This document shows positions 1 through 7,385 of a stretch of 23,002 bases of DNA, in pieces; position 1 is the stretch's first letter; each line of letters begins with the position of its first letter. The notes below the pieces were generated by a model, which did not search any database, was not told where the DNA came from, and was given only the letters and a program-made list of their open reading frames with translations. The translations under genes and the position numbers were made by a program. The stretch is from IMG/VR virus record IMGVR_UViG_3300013117_000130, positions 1-23,002 of that record; one strand, written 5' to 3'. Origin of the DNA: a virus.

Positions 1-494
1 TCGGCGCCGACATCGGCGAGGTCAACGACCCGACGACGGTCTGGCTGCTCGAGCGCGTCGGCGACGTGCTCTGGACCCGTCAGGTCTTGAAGTTCACCGA
101 CGAACCGCTGAGCGTCAAGGAAGAGGCGATCCTGAATGTCGTCAGGCGGCCGCGAGTCGTCCGGGCGTGCATAGACGCCACCGGCGTCGGCGCCCAGATC
201 GCCCAGGCCGTCGAGCGGACCGGCAAGGGCGAGGGCGTCAAGTTCACCCTGGGCAGCAAGGATGAAATCGCCAGCCCCATGCGAGGGCTGTTCGAGGACT
301 CACTGATCCGCATCCCAGACGATCCCGATATCCGCAGGGATCTCCATTCGGTGCGCATGACGCTGGCCGCCGGCCACCCGAGATTCGACGCCGCCCGAAG
401 CACTGACGGGCACGGCGATCATTTCTGGGGCCTGGGCCTGGCCCGCCACGCCGCAGGCGCCGCAACACCACAACCGTACATCAGCGTGGGCTGA
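1..494 (+). CDS. Phage terminase large subunit, C-terminal part (5' end outside window)
   Basis: The frame is open from the left edge and stops at 492-494, so only about 163 C-terminal residues are present. The fragment carries the nuclease half of a large terminase, the motor and nuclease that cuts concatemeric DNA and packs it through the portal. It begins with GADIGEVNDPTTVWLLE, which resembles the first acidic strand of the RNase H-like fold. It continues with CIDATGVGAQIAQAV, a second conserved acidic strand (D in DATG), and ends with DGHGDHFWGLGLARHAA, matching the DxHxDxxxALALA-like motif seen near the end of terminase nuclease domains. The portal gene follows after 7 bases, the usual order. 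The ATPase domain is not visible, so packaging type cannot be judged. Confidence 0.85.
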   Translation, partial: GADIGEVNDPTTVWLLERVGDVLWTRQVLKFTDEPLSVKEEAILNVVRRPRVVRACIDATGVGAQIAQAVERTGKGEGVKFTLGSKDEIASPMRGLFEDSLIRIPDDPDIRRDLHSVRMTLAAGHPRFDAARSTDGHGDHFWGLGLARHAAGAATPQPYISVG

Positions 495-501
495 TAACAA
501 G

Positions 502-2820
502 ATGACCACTAGAGCACAAAATACAATCGACAACGCGGCGGCCCTGGCGGAAATGGCAGGCGGCTCGCCGGTCCCGGTCGAAAAGGAAACCCTCTCGGGT
601 TGGGCTGCGCGGTGGCTCTCCGGCCAGGCCACGGGCACCGCCTCGCAACTCGGCGGGCCGTCGTCGCCGTATAACGAGTATATATGGTCCAACGCGTGCA
701 TTCGTGCACTGTCGATCAACGCCGCCCGCGTTCCGATCAAGCTCTCGCGAGGCGAAGCGTCCGGTACGCGAAGCGTCTGGGGGCACAAGCACGTTCGCTG
801 CGGAGGCGGCCGCAACCGCAGGAAGATGGCCGATCGCCTCGCCAAGAGGGCGTCAGTCCACAAGGCCGCCGAAGGCGAGATCATCGAGACCGGCGATCTG
901 CACGCGCTGCTGGAGCGCCCCAACTCCCATCAGACGTGGTCGCCGTTCATCAGGGAGACCGTCACGTACCTTTACGTTTACGGATCGGTCCACTGGCTGT
1001 TCGACGAGATGATCGGCTGCAGGCCGGTTTCGATGTACGCCGTCCCGGGCCACAGGTCGACGGCCGTGGTTGATAAGTCCGGCCTGGTCGAGCGGCTGGT
1101 CGGCTGGAAGTTCCGCGACCCCCACGGCGGCGAATACCCGGTAACGCTGGATGAGTGCATTACCTTTTCGATCTTCAATCCCGAAGACAAGCACGGCGGC
1201 CTGGCCCCGCACATCCCCGCCCGCCTGGCGATCGCCAGCGACTACAACGCCAGCACGTATAACGCGGCGATGTTCCACAACTCGTGCGAGCCCGGGACCA
1301 CCCTGGAAACCGAGGCGCCGTTCGATAAGGTGCTGGATGATCAAATCCGCACCTCCTGGGTCCAGAGGCACGGCGGACCTCTCAACGCCAACAAGTTTGC
1401 GATCCTCTGGGGTGGCCTGAAACACAATTCCGTCGCCAAGACGCTGAAGGAAATGGTCTACGCCGAGGGCAAGCAGCTTTCTCGCGTGGAGGTCTGCGCC
1501 GTCTACCGCGTGCCGCCCACCGTCGCGGGGTTCTTCGGGACCTCCGGCGATTCGTCGGCCTACACCGACAACGAGATGGAGCGGTTCTGGCAGGACACCG
1601 AAGCGCCGCTGGTCGGCGATATCGCAGAGGCTATCGACGTGCATCTCTGTCCGCGATTCGAGGGCAACCTGGAGGCCTGGGCCGACGTGGAAGATGTGCC
1701 TGTCTACCAGAAGATGAGGCGGGCCCGGATCGCCGTTGCCGACAAGATGTTCAAGATGGGCGTGCCGATGGAGGATATCATCGAGAATCTGGACCTCGCC
1801 CTGCCCGAGCGGCCCTGGTACGCCGCCGGTTTCCTGCCGCTTAACATCCAGCCGGCACACCTGGCGGCCGCAGAGACGCCCGACGAACCGGTCAACGAAC
1901 CGAGCGATGACGACGACGAAACGGACGAATTGGGGCAAAACGGCGTGAAAAGTGTCCGTGGGGTCCCCGCGGCGCGCAAAACCGCAAGTAACGACCGTCT
2001 GACCCGAATCTGGAAGGCGTGGGAGGCGTCCTGGAAGCCGCTGGCCGGGCGGTTCGAGTCGATGCTCCGGGCCCATTACCGGCGACAGGAAACGGCTATT
2101 CTTAAATCGCTCCGCAAGGAACTCAAAAAATCCGTTTCATCCGGTTCATCCGTGGCTACAAAATCAGCCGTCAGCCGTATCCTTTTCGCCATCTTCGGCG
2201 ATCCGAAGTCGAAGAGGGCGTTCCGCGATCGCGTGAGGGCCTTCCTGACGGACGCCGCCGGCCTGGGCGTCCGCCAGGCGTTATCCGAGGCGGGCGTCGA
2301 AGGCGACGCCCTCGACGACGCGGCCGCTGAGGTCGCCGGATCGTCGGCGATCACCGACGCCCTGAAGTCCAATGCGGTGCGCGTCTCGACACTGGTCGAC
2401 GGTAAGACGCGGGGGCGGCTTAAGGCGGCCCTGACGGAGGGCTTTGCCGGCGGCGAGGATATCCGCCAGCTTACCACGCGCGTCCAGGAGATCATGGGCA
2501 ACTCGCGCAAGGCCGCGATGGTCACCGCCCGCAACGCCGTAGGTCAGACGCTCAGCCACAGCCGCCACGTCGGACACAAGAAGGCGGGGATGACACACAA
2601 GGTCTGGGTCCACTCTCGCGGGCCCGGCGAGCGGCGAGAAAGCCACGTGGCGGCCGAGGCCCGGTACGCGACCAATCCGATCCCGCTCGATCAGCCGTTT
2701 GAGATCGGCGGTGCGAAGCTGATGTACCCACGCGATTTTTCCGCCGGTGAGCCGGGCGAGACGGTCAACTGCCAGTGCCTGCAGTTGGCAAAACGGAAGA
2801 AGAAGAAAGGCGACGGATGA
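502..2820 (+). CDS. Portal protein fused to a MuF-like head morphogenesis domain
   Basis: The 772-residue product is longer than a normal HK97-type portal (about 400-500 residues). Residues about 55-440 look like the portal that forms the dodecameric DNA gate: WSNACIRALSINAARVPIKL (62-81), LLERPNS (136-142), TYLYVYGSVHWL (155-166) and EVCAVYRVPPTVAGFF (330-345). A basic, Gly-rich stretch at about 83-128 is extra relative to typical portals. Residues about 460-500 form an acidic linker. Residues about 630-765 resemble the Mu gpF/SPP1 gp7 head morphogenesis domain, with HSRGPGERRESH (704-715) and the closing ETVNCQC (753-759). The ATG start has no strong ribosome binding site; it lies 7 bases after the terminase stop and may be translated by coupling. 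The fusion would place portal and minor head protein in one chain at the packaging vertex. The portal call is firm and the MuF call good. Confidence 0.87.
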   Translation: MTTRAQNTIDNAAALAEMAGGSPVPVEKETLSGWAARWLSGQATGTASQLGGPSSPYNEYIWSNACIRALSINAARVPIKLSRGEASGTRSVWGHKHVRCGGGRNRRKMADRLAKRASVHKAAEGEIIETGDLHALLERPNSHQTWSPFIRETVTYLYVYGSVHWLFDEMIGCRPVSMYAVPGHRSTAVVDKSGLVERLVGWKFRDPHGGEYPVTLDECITFSIFNPEDKHGGLAPHIPARLAIASDYNASTYNAAMFHNSCEPGTTLETEAPFDKVLDDQIRTSWVQRHGGPLNANKFAILWGGLKHNSVAKTLKEMVYAEGKQLSRVEVCAVYRVPPTVAGFFGTSGDSSAYTDNEMERFWQDTEAPLVGDIAEAIDVHLCPRFEGNLEAWADVEDVPVYQKMRRARIAVADKMFKMGVPMEDIIENLDLALPERPWYAAGFLPLNIQPAHLAAAETPDEPVNEPSDDDDETDELGQNGVKSVRGVPAARKTASNDRLTRIWKAWEASWKPLAGRFESMLRAHYRRQETAILKSLRKELKKSVSSGSSVATKSAVSRILFAIFGDPKSKRAFRDRVRAFLTDAAGLGVRQALSEAGVEGDALDDAAAEVAGSSAITDALKSNAVRVSTLVDGKTRGRLKAALTEGFAGGEDIRQLTTRVQEIMGNSRKAAMVTARNAVGQTLSHSRHVGHKKAGMTHKVWVHSRGPGERRESHVAAEARYATNPIPLDQPFEIGGAKLMYPRDFSAGEPGETVNCQCLQLAKRKKKKGDG
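2130..2154 (+). repeat. Short CATCCG-type tandem repeat inside the portal-MuF linker
   Basis: Three imperfect units (ATCCGTTTC, ATCCGGTTC, ATCCGTGG) follow each other within the coding sequence and encode a Ser/Gly/Val-rich run around residue 545. The sequence resembles the low-complexity repeats in the nearby gaps more than it resembles the surrounding codons. It sits between the portal and MuF halves, where an insertion would be tolerated. Confidence 0.45.
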
Positions 2821-2856
2821 ATATCCAATATCCAACATCCGATATCCAATACCCAA
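2820..2856 (+). repeat. Family A repeat (ATATCCA units) between portal and protease genes
   Basis: The gap holds four degenerate copies of a roughly 9-base unit (ATATCCAAT, ATCCAACAT, CGATATCCAAT, ACCCAAG). A frame from ATG 2817 to TGA 2873 spans it exactly. Its ATG overlaps the portal stop as ATGA, and its stop overlaps the protease start as GTGA. The peptide would be MNIQYPTSDIQYPSERQR. Whether it is translated is unknown. Confidence 0.6.
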
Positions 2857-2869
2857 GTGAACGGCAACG

Positions 2870-3832
2870 GTGACAAGAATGGATGACATCAAGACAACAG
2901 GCCTGGAAACGGGCGTTATTGAAAAGGACTCCGAAGAGGCCAAGGGCCGCTTCATGAAGGGCTACACCAAGGGCGTCGACATCGCTAACAGGACGATCGA
3001 CGGCGTGGCCTCGACGATCAATCTGGACCGCCACTGGGAAGTGATCCTCCCGTCGGCCGTCGCGGCCCGGGCAGAAGCGTTCATGAAGTCCAACGCCCCG
3101 TTCCTGGCCGCCCACTCTCACCGCACCGGCGACGCCAGCCCCACCCAGATCGGCTGGGTGATCGAACTGAGTACCTCGAAAGCGGACGTTCCCTGCAAGT
3201 TCCGGTTTGCGACAACCGACGTGGCCGAGGAGTGGTGGAAGCTGGGCAGCGACGCCAACGGCAAGGGGATCGCCTTTTCGATCGGCTTCTACCCGATCCG
3301 CTGGGTCTACGGCAGCGTCGCCGATCTGGTCAAGGAGTTCCCGGAACTCAAGAAAGTATTCAAGGCCGCAGGCCTGAGCGACACCGATCGCGTACGCGTC
3401 TATACCGAGATCGAACTGGTCGAGATATCGGCCGTCCCGTGCCCGGCCAATCGCGAATCGATTCAAATCCTCGCGGCCAAGTTCTTTGACACGGAAAGCA
3501 AGGGCGGCGACGAAGGCGATGGGGGTGATCGGGTAGAGCGGTTCGCCGCCGCGCTTGGGAAACACTTCGCCGAATCGATCGGCGAGATGTTTGACGAAAA
3601 AATCGGTTGCTTGGAATCCCTCCGCTTCGACGTGGAGGAGTCACTCTCAGATATCAAACTCCTGATTGCCGGAGGCTCAGACCTCGACGGACGCGACGCG
3701 GGACCAAAAAGCCCTGACTGCGACGACGTCGACGACGAGGACGAGGCCGGCCAGGATGAGCAGGGCAAAGAAGGCGAAGACCTCGTCGGCCAGGCTGCGG
3801 TCGGGCTGAGCGAGGCATTGTCGAATCACTAA
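2870..3832 (+). CDS. HK97-type prohead protease (family S78-like) with acidic scaffold-like tail
   Basis: Prohead proteases cleave the N-terminal delta domain of the capsid protein and themselves during maturation. Residues about 28-205 show the fold: GVASTINLDRHWEVILPSA, PFLAAHSH (78-84, candidate catalytic His), GIAFSIGFYP (133-142, candidate catalytic Ser in FSIGF) and VEISAVPCPANRES (184-197), the usual end of the domain. At 320 residues it is longer than a bare protease of about 200. The extra C-terminal part is acidic (DCDDVDDEDEAGQDE) with helical segments, and may act as a scaffold, as in protease-scaffold fusions; this is inference. The GTG at 2870 overlaps the tiny family A frame; an in-frame ATG at 2879 is an equally possible start. 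The capsid gene follows. Confidence 0.85.
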   Translation: MTRMDDIKTTGLETGVIEKDSEEAKGRFMKGYTKGVDIANRTIDGVASTINLDRHWEVILPSAVAARAEAFMKSNAPFLAAHSHRTGDASPTQIGWVIELSTSKADVPCKFRFATTDVAEEWWKLGSDANGKGIAFSIGFYPIRWVYGSVADLVKEFPELKKVFKAAGLSDTDRVRVYTEIELVEISAVPCPANRESIQILAAKFFDTESKGGDEGDGGDRVERFAAALGKHFAESIGEMFDEKIGCLESLRFDVEESLSDIKLLIAGGSDLDGRDAGPKSPDCDDVDDEDEAGQDEQGKEGEDLVGQAAVGLSEALSNH

Positions 3833-3861
3833 TCATTAACACCAGAACAAGGAGCAGTACC

Positions 3862-5187
3862 TTGGACCCGAAACTAAAAGAACTACTCGAGCGCATGATG
3901 ACGCGGATTGCCGTCGGCGCGGCCGAACGGGACGAAAAGGCCGTCGCCGAGTCGCTCGGGGCCATAACCGAGTACATCAAGAACAACGACGTAGGCGGCT
4001 ACCAGGCCACCAAGGAGTTCATCGAGACGATCGCCCAGCTCCGCAAGGATATCGACGCCCAGGCGACGCAGATCCGCAGTCTCGAGCGCGCCGGACTGAA
4101 CGTCTCGAATCGCGGCGTCGAGCTGATGGGCCGCCGGGATATCATGGACCTGCGCAGAGTGGGCCGCGTCTTCCAGACGCGACAGCAGGCCGAAGGGTTC
4201 GGCGCATTGTGCGCACGCGCGGTTCACGGCAACTCGGCGCGGTACAAAGAGATCGTCTCGGCAAAGGCCCGCGATCTGGCTGAGCAGTTGACAAAGGACC
4301 TCGACCCCGGCGTTTCGACCCAGGGCACCGAACTGGTGGCTAATATCTACATGGCCGACCTGATCGCCCACGTCGAGGCCGTCGGCGTCCTGTTCACCGA
4401 GTGCGACCGCGTGCCGTTGGCCACCACCGGCCAGACGATCTACCCCAAGCTGACAGGCGAAGTGACCGCCGCACCGGTTGCCGTCGCCGCCGCCCTGGCC
4501 GAATCGACCCCGACCTTCGGGACGGTGACCCTGACGCCGGTCAAGTGGGGCCTGATCACCCCGGTGCCTAACGAGTTCTTCCGCAACCCCACGCTGCTCG
4601 ACCAGCTCGGCCAGCGCCTGGCGTGGCAGATCACCCGGGCGATCGCCTACGCGTTCGACAACGCCCTGGTCAACGGCGACGGGACGGCCGCCTATGGGAC
4701 CATCACAGGCCTCCTGCAGTCCAGCAACCTGACGGCGGTTACGGCCGGCTCGGCGACCACCCTGGCGACGTATACGGCGGCGGAGGTCGGCTCGGTCATC
4801 GCCGGTATGGCCAAGGACTACGTCACTGACCCCAAGTGGTACATGTCGCTCTCGGCCGAGCGGACACTGCGGAATATCCGGGCGACCACCGGCCAGCCCC
4901 TGTACGAGCGGGGCGGCAACGGCGAGCCGAACACGATCGACAACTACCCCTACAGCATCTGTCAGAGGTTCCCGGCTGCCGCCGCCGCGACGGCGGATGT
5001 CAAGTGGGGCGCGTTCGGCGATCTGCGGCTGAGCCACTACTTCGGGATGCTCTGCAATATCCAGATCGACCAGTCCGAGCACGTGCGGTTCGAGAACGAT
5101 ATGACCGTCCTTCGCGGCCTGGCACACGCCGACGCGGCCGAGAAGGACGCCGATGCGACCGTAGTCGCCAAGACCGCCGCCGCATAG
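3862..5187 (+). CDS. Major capsid protein, HK97 fold
   Basis: The 441-residue product is the shell-forming protein. Residues 1 to about 110 are helical and charged (LKELLERMMTRI, RKDIDAQATQIRSLERAG), like the delta or scaffold domain that the neighbouring protease removes. The body starts near DPGVSTQGTELV (148-159). It continues with AHVEAVGVLFTECDRVPL, TPVKWGLITPVPNEFF, an ITRAIAYAFDNALVNGDGTAAYGTITGL stretch typical of HK97-fold proteins, and late strands including WGAFGDLRLSHYFGMLC and VRFENDMTVLRG. The start is read as TTG at 3862 because AAGGAG at 3849-3854 sits at ideal spacing. The first ATG (3895) would lose 11 residues and lacks such a site. Order protease then capsid supports the call. 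Confidence 0.9.
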   Translation: MDPKLKELLERMMTRIAVGAAERDEKAVAESLGAITEYIKNNDVGGYQATKEFIETIAQLRKDIDAQATQIRSLERAGLNVSNRGVELMGRRDIMDLRRVGRVFQTRQQAEGFGALCARAVHGNSARYKEIVSAKARDLAEQLTKDLDPGVSTQGTELVANIYMADLIAHVEAVGVLFTECDRVPLATTGQTIYPKLTGEVTAAPVAVAAALAESTPTFGTVTLTPVKWGLITPVPNEFFRNPTLLDQLGQRLAWQITRAIAYAFDNALVNGDGTAAYGTITGLLQSSNLTAVTAGSATTLATYTAAEVGSVIAGMAKDYVTDPKWYMSLSAERTLRNIRATTGQPLYERGGNGEPNTIDNYPYSICQRFPAAAAATADVKWGAFGDLRLSHYFGMLCNIQIDQSEHVRFENDMTVLRGLAHADAAEKDADATVVAKTAAA

Positions 5188-5199
5188 GAACGACACCCG

Positions 5200-5249
5200 T
5201 TAGCTTTCAGCCCGTAGCTGACAGCTAGAAGCTAGTAGCTAGTAGCTAA
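5200..5249 (+). repeat. Family B repeat (TAGCTAG units), copy 1
   Basis: The gap after the capsid gene holds AGCTAGAAGCTAGTAGCTAG and related units. The left half (TTAGCTTTCAGCCCGTAGCT) is a degenerate reverse complement of the right half (AGTAGCTAGTAGCTAA), so the stretch can fold into a hairpin. It ends directly before the ribosome binding site AAGGAG of the next gene. A second copy lies at 8751-8813. No bridging frame with a usual start is visible in this copy. Confidence 0.6.
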
Positions 5250-5266
5250 TTTTAAGGAGTAACAAG

Positions 5267-6412
5267 ATGAAGCAGCACAGTACGAAAATCTTTTTTGCGG
5301 CGGTCGTCCTCCTGGCGATCTTCGCCGCCTCGACGTTCATCCCGACCCACGCGGCTGTAACGCCCCTGTCCGGCGCGACGGGCGCGACGGCCGGGGCCGG
5401 CGGGGTAACCGCCGGCCTGTTCGTCAAGCTGGAATCGGCCGGGACGATCGTCACGGCAACGGCAGTCACCGACAAGGTTGTCGGCGTCTGCGACCTGGCC
5501 GCCTCGGCCAACGGCCTGACCAGGTACGCGCCTATCGGCACGCAGCGGGCGGTAACTTCCGGCGAGGCGATCACCGTCGGGGATCTGCTCACCGCCGGCA
5601 CAGGCGGCAAGGCGTTTGTCCTGGACACCGACGATGCGTCTACCCAGCGGTATTGCGCCGTGGCGCTGACGGCGGCCTCCGGCGCCGACGAATCGGTAAC
5701 GGTGGCGATCATACCCGGCGTGGTCGAGCAGCGGCTGACACTCGGCGGGACGGTCGCCATCAGCGGCGCCAACACGTTTACCACGGGCACCGGGGCGGTG
5801 ACACTGGCCGGTGATGTTACCGTATCTTCGGGCAAGGATATCGGTATGTCCGGGGCGTCTACGTTCACCAGCGGGACAGGCGCCATCGCCCTCAACGGCG
5901 ACATTACCGTCGCGGCGGGCAAGGATATCTCGTTTGCTGTCGGCGCTGGATACCTGGAACTCAACGGCGAGACTTCCGGGTCTATCGTGATCGACCCGAT
6001 CACCACCGGCACGAACGCCACCACGATCGTCAACGGCAACGCCGCAGGGCCGGCGACGATCACCCTGCCGGACGCCACCGCGCAGCTCAACGGGGCGCCC
6101 GGCTCGTCGGTCGCGTCGGACGCTGATTCGCTGGCGATCCCCGTGACCAACACGGTCGTCACCAAGACCACCGGCGGCGACGCCGAGGCGCTGACCCTGG
6201 CCAACGGCTTTCCCGGCCAGGTCCTGATTATCACCTTAGTCACCGCCGGCGGAGGCGAAGGAACGCTGACTCCGGCGACCAAGACCGGCTTTGCGACGAT
6301 CGTATTCGCCGACGCCGGCGATACCGCCGCGCTGCTCTACGTCGACGATTCCATAGGTTGGATAATCCTCGGCACCGCAGGCGTGGCGGCCCCGCCCGTG
6401 ATAAGCGTGTAG
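5267..6412 (+). CDS. Decoration-like protein with N-terminal signal peptide and beta-repeat domain
   Basis: The 381-residue product has three parts. Residues 1-29 read as a classical signal peptide: a basic start (MKQHSTK), a hydrophobic core (IFFAAVVLLAIFAASTFI) and a possible cleavage site after THA. Residues about 45-155 resemble small capsid cement proteins (DUF2190-like): GGVTAGLFVKLESAGTIVTA, DKVVGVCDLA, RAVTSGEAITVGDLLTAG and QRYCAVALTAAS. Residues about 160-230 hold two copies of a roughly 30-residue beta-rich unit, followed by more Thr/Gly/Ala-rich sequence. The ATG has a strong AAGGAG site at 5252-5257. Position after the capsid gene fits a decoration role, but an export signal is odd for a protein assembled in the cytoplasm. 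It may be membrane-anchored or exported; family call moderate. Confidence 0.6.
   Translation: MKQHSTKIFFAAVVLLAIFAASTFIPTHAAVTPLSGATGATAGAGGVTAGLFVKLESAGTIVTATAVTDKVVGVCDLAASANGLTRYAPIGTQRAVTSGEAITVGDLLTAGTGGKAFVLDTDDASTQRYCAVALTAASGADESVTVAIIPGVVEQRLTLGGTVAISGANTFTTGTGAVTLAGDVTVSSGKDIGMSGASTFTSGTGAIALNGDITVAAGKDISFAVGAGYLELNGETSGSIVIDPITTGTNATTIVNGNAAGPATITLPDATAQLNGAPGSSVASDADSLAIPVTNTVVTKTTGGDAEALTLANGFPGQVLIITLVTAGGGEGTLTPATKTGFATIVFADAGDTAALLYVDDSIGWIILGTAGVAAPPVISV
5759..5935 (+). repeat. Internal duplication of a 30-residue beta unit
   Basis: Residues about 165-194 and 194-223 of the decoration-like protein are two copies of the same pattern: SGA-TFT-GTGA-L-GD-TV--GKDI. The DNA copies share blocks such as GGCAAGGATATC. 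This looks like an in-frame tandem duplication in a surface-exposed domain. Confidence 0.7.
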
Positions 6413-6429
6413 ACCACATCGGCCCGCGA

Positions 6430-6456
6430 GCCGGGGCGGCTGCCAGCCGCCCCGGC
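6430..6456 (+). promoter_or_regulatory. Perfect 12-bp stem-loop between structural genes
   Basis: GCCGGGGCGGCT (6430-6441) and AGCCGCCCCGGC (6445-6456) pair completely around a GCC loop. There is no T run after it, so it does not look like a standard intrinsic terminator. It stands 26 bases before the next start codon. It may be an mRNA stabiliser, a processing site or another intergenic hairpin of this module. Confidence 0.5.
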
Positions 6457-6482
6457 CGCCGGCTGGCGAAAGGAACAATCCG

Positions 6483-6863
6483 ATGGCAGAGAGAAAAATG
6501 GTAAGAGTCAAGGTCCTCCAGGCAATTGCCTACGAGGGCCTTGTCATCCGGCCCGAGATCGACGACTCGCCCAGAATCCACGGGCGTCCCGCCAAGATCA
6601 CGCCGATCGAGGCGGAGATCCCCAGGGACCTGGCCAAGGCCTTCGGGCCGAAGTACGTCAAGATCCTCGGCCCGGCCGCAAACAAGAAGGCCCCGGCCGA
6701 TCCGCCCGCCGACGACAAACCCGAAGGTGGCGAGGAGCCTGAAGGCGGAAAGGAGCCCGCCGACGACAAACCCGAAGGTGGCGACAAGCCTGAAGGCGAC
6801 GACAAACCCGAAGGTGGCGACAAGCCTGAAGGCGACGAGAAACCAAAAGGCAAGAAGAAATGA
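6483..6863 (+). CDS. Small unknown virion-module protein with acidic DKPEG repeats
   Basis: The function is not recognised. The first 60 or so residues (MAERKMVRVKVLQAIAYEGL through IEAEIPRDLAKAFGPKYVKIL) look like a small compact domain. A similar short protein often follows the decoration protein in phage head operons. The remaining half is a disordered, highly charged tail built from (D/E)KPEGG(D/E) units and ending in KPKGKKK. The ATG follows GAAAGGAA at good spacing. The stop overlaps an ATG (ATGA at 6860) that opens a 61-residue frame through the next gap. The tail repeats could vary in number by slippage. Confidence 0.65.
   Translation: MAERKMVRVKVLQAIAYEGLVIRPEIDDSPRIHGRPAKITPIEAEIPRDLAKAFGPKYVKILGPAANKKAPADPPADDKPEGGEEPEGGKEPADDKPEGGDKPEGDDKPEGGDKPEGDEKPKGKKK
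6708..6844 (+). repeat. In-gene tandem DNA repeat encoding DKPEGG units
   Basis: Units of about 36 bases built on GACAAACCCGAAGGTGGCGA and GCCTGAAGGCG recur with few changes. The last two 36-base units are almost identical, which suggests recent expansion. Confidence 0.75.
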
Positions 6864-7045
6864 TCCGCCGCTACAAAGACAGACTGGCCCCCCGCCCGCT
6901 CGATAAGCGGGTCGGGGCAGGCGCGAGGCCGGAGACCGGAGGCGGGAGTGACGGCAAAGGCTGTGGGAAAACCTCCGGCCTCAAGACTCCGGGCTCAGGC
7001 CTGGAAACCTTCACCGCCCCGCCTCACCAGCGGGCGATTACCTAG
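6860..7045 (+). CDS. Possible 61-residue bridging frame across a repeat-containing gap
   Basis: The ATG at 6860 overlaps the upstream stop as ATGA, the classic coupling arrangement. The frame runs to TAG at 7043-7045, about 95 bases before the next gene. The peptide starts MIRRYKDRLAPRPL and carries ARPETGG and TSGLKTPGSGLE, which are encoded by the family C repeat. Related words (RPETGG, TSGLRSP) occur in the tiny frame at 9757-9834. The peptide matches no family I recognise. It may be a non-functional passenger frame of the repeat. Confidence 0.3.
   Translation: MIRRYKDRLAPRPLDKRVGAGARPETGGGSDGKGCGKTSGLKTPGSGLETFTAPPHQRAIT
6925..7006 (+). repeat. Family C repeat (GGCCGGAGACCGGAGG), copy 1
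   Basis: The left arm GAGGCCGGAGACCGGAGG (from 6925) is partly complementary to ACCTCCGGCCTC and GGGCTCAGGCCT downstream, with about 30 bases between. The same left arm recurs at 9759. The gap from 6863 to 7141 also holds a short CCCGCT/AGCGGG hairpin near 6896-6912 and the stem-loop at 7081-7111. Confidence 0.6.
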
Positions 7046-7080
7046 ATTATTTCCAAAAACCCAGAGAGCGACGAGACGGG

Positions 7081-7111
7081 GCCTGGCGGGTGCGATCATC
7101 GCCCGCCAGGC
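7081..7111 (+). promoter_or_regulatory. Perfect 10-bp stem-loop before a small gene
   Basis: GCCTGGCGGG (7081-7090) pairs with CCCGCCAGGC (7102-7111) around an 11-base loop. It lies 29 bases upstream of the next ATG and has no following T run. The role is unknown; it adds to the hairpin-rich character of this gap. Confidence 0.45.
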
Positions 7112-7140
7112 CGCCCGGCGTCCGGGAAAGGAAACGACTG

Positions 7141-7380
7141 ATGACAGTAGACAAAAACATCGAGCCCTTGACGGTCGAGCAGATCAGGAAGACGGCAAAG
7201 ACCTCCATCCGCAAGTCGGACAACGCGCTGATGGTCGCCGTTGAAGTGGTCGGCCCGACCTGCACGAGTAACGGCAAGACCTACGGCCGTGGCGAGAAAT
7301 TCGAGATGGAGATCTCGCTCGTGCCCGTCCACGTCCAGCACAAGCAGATCGAAGTCATTGAGAAAACGAAAAAGGCGTAA
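7141..7380 (+). CDS. Small unknown protein of the head module (79 residues)
   Basis: The product starts MTVDKNIEPLTVEQIRKTAK and includes ALMVAVEVVGPTCTSNGKTYGRGEKFEMEISLVPVHV. The middle resembles the small proteins near the connector genes of some phages that carry a short beta barrel (a G-TY-RGE turn), but I cannot name a family. The ATG at 7141 is chosen because AAAGGA at 7127-7132 is well spaced. The same leader, GGAAAGGAAACGAC, precedes the gene at 9310. An in-frame GTG at 7090 would lie inside the stem-loop and is less likely. Confidence 0.6.
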   Translation: MTVDKNIEPLTVEQIRKTAKTSIRKSDNALMVAVEVVGPTCTSNGKTYGRGEKFEMEISLVPVHVQHKQIEVIEKTKKA

Positions 7381-7385
7381 CGGCG

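Noticed and set aside
853-2076. Long open frame on the minus strand across the portal gene
   Set aside because: It is a shadow caused by GC-rich codons in the portal gene, which has clear family motifs. The minus-strand translation is His/Gly/Arg-rich with no motif.
3883-5196. Long minus-strand frame across the capsid gene
   Set aside because: The capsid frame has HK97-fold motifs and a well-placed ribosome binding site; the minus translation is low-complexity.
5239-6282. Minus-strand frame rich in Pro, Val and Ser across the decoration-like gene
   Set aside because: It follows from the Thr/Gly/Ala repeats of the plus-strand gene and has no credible start or neighbour.
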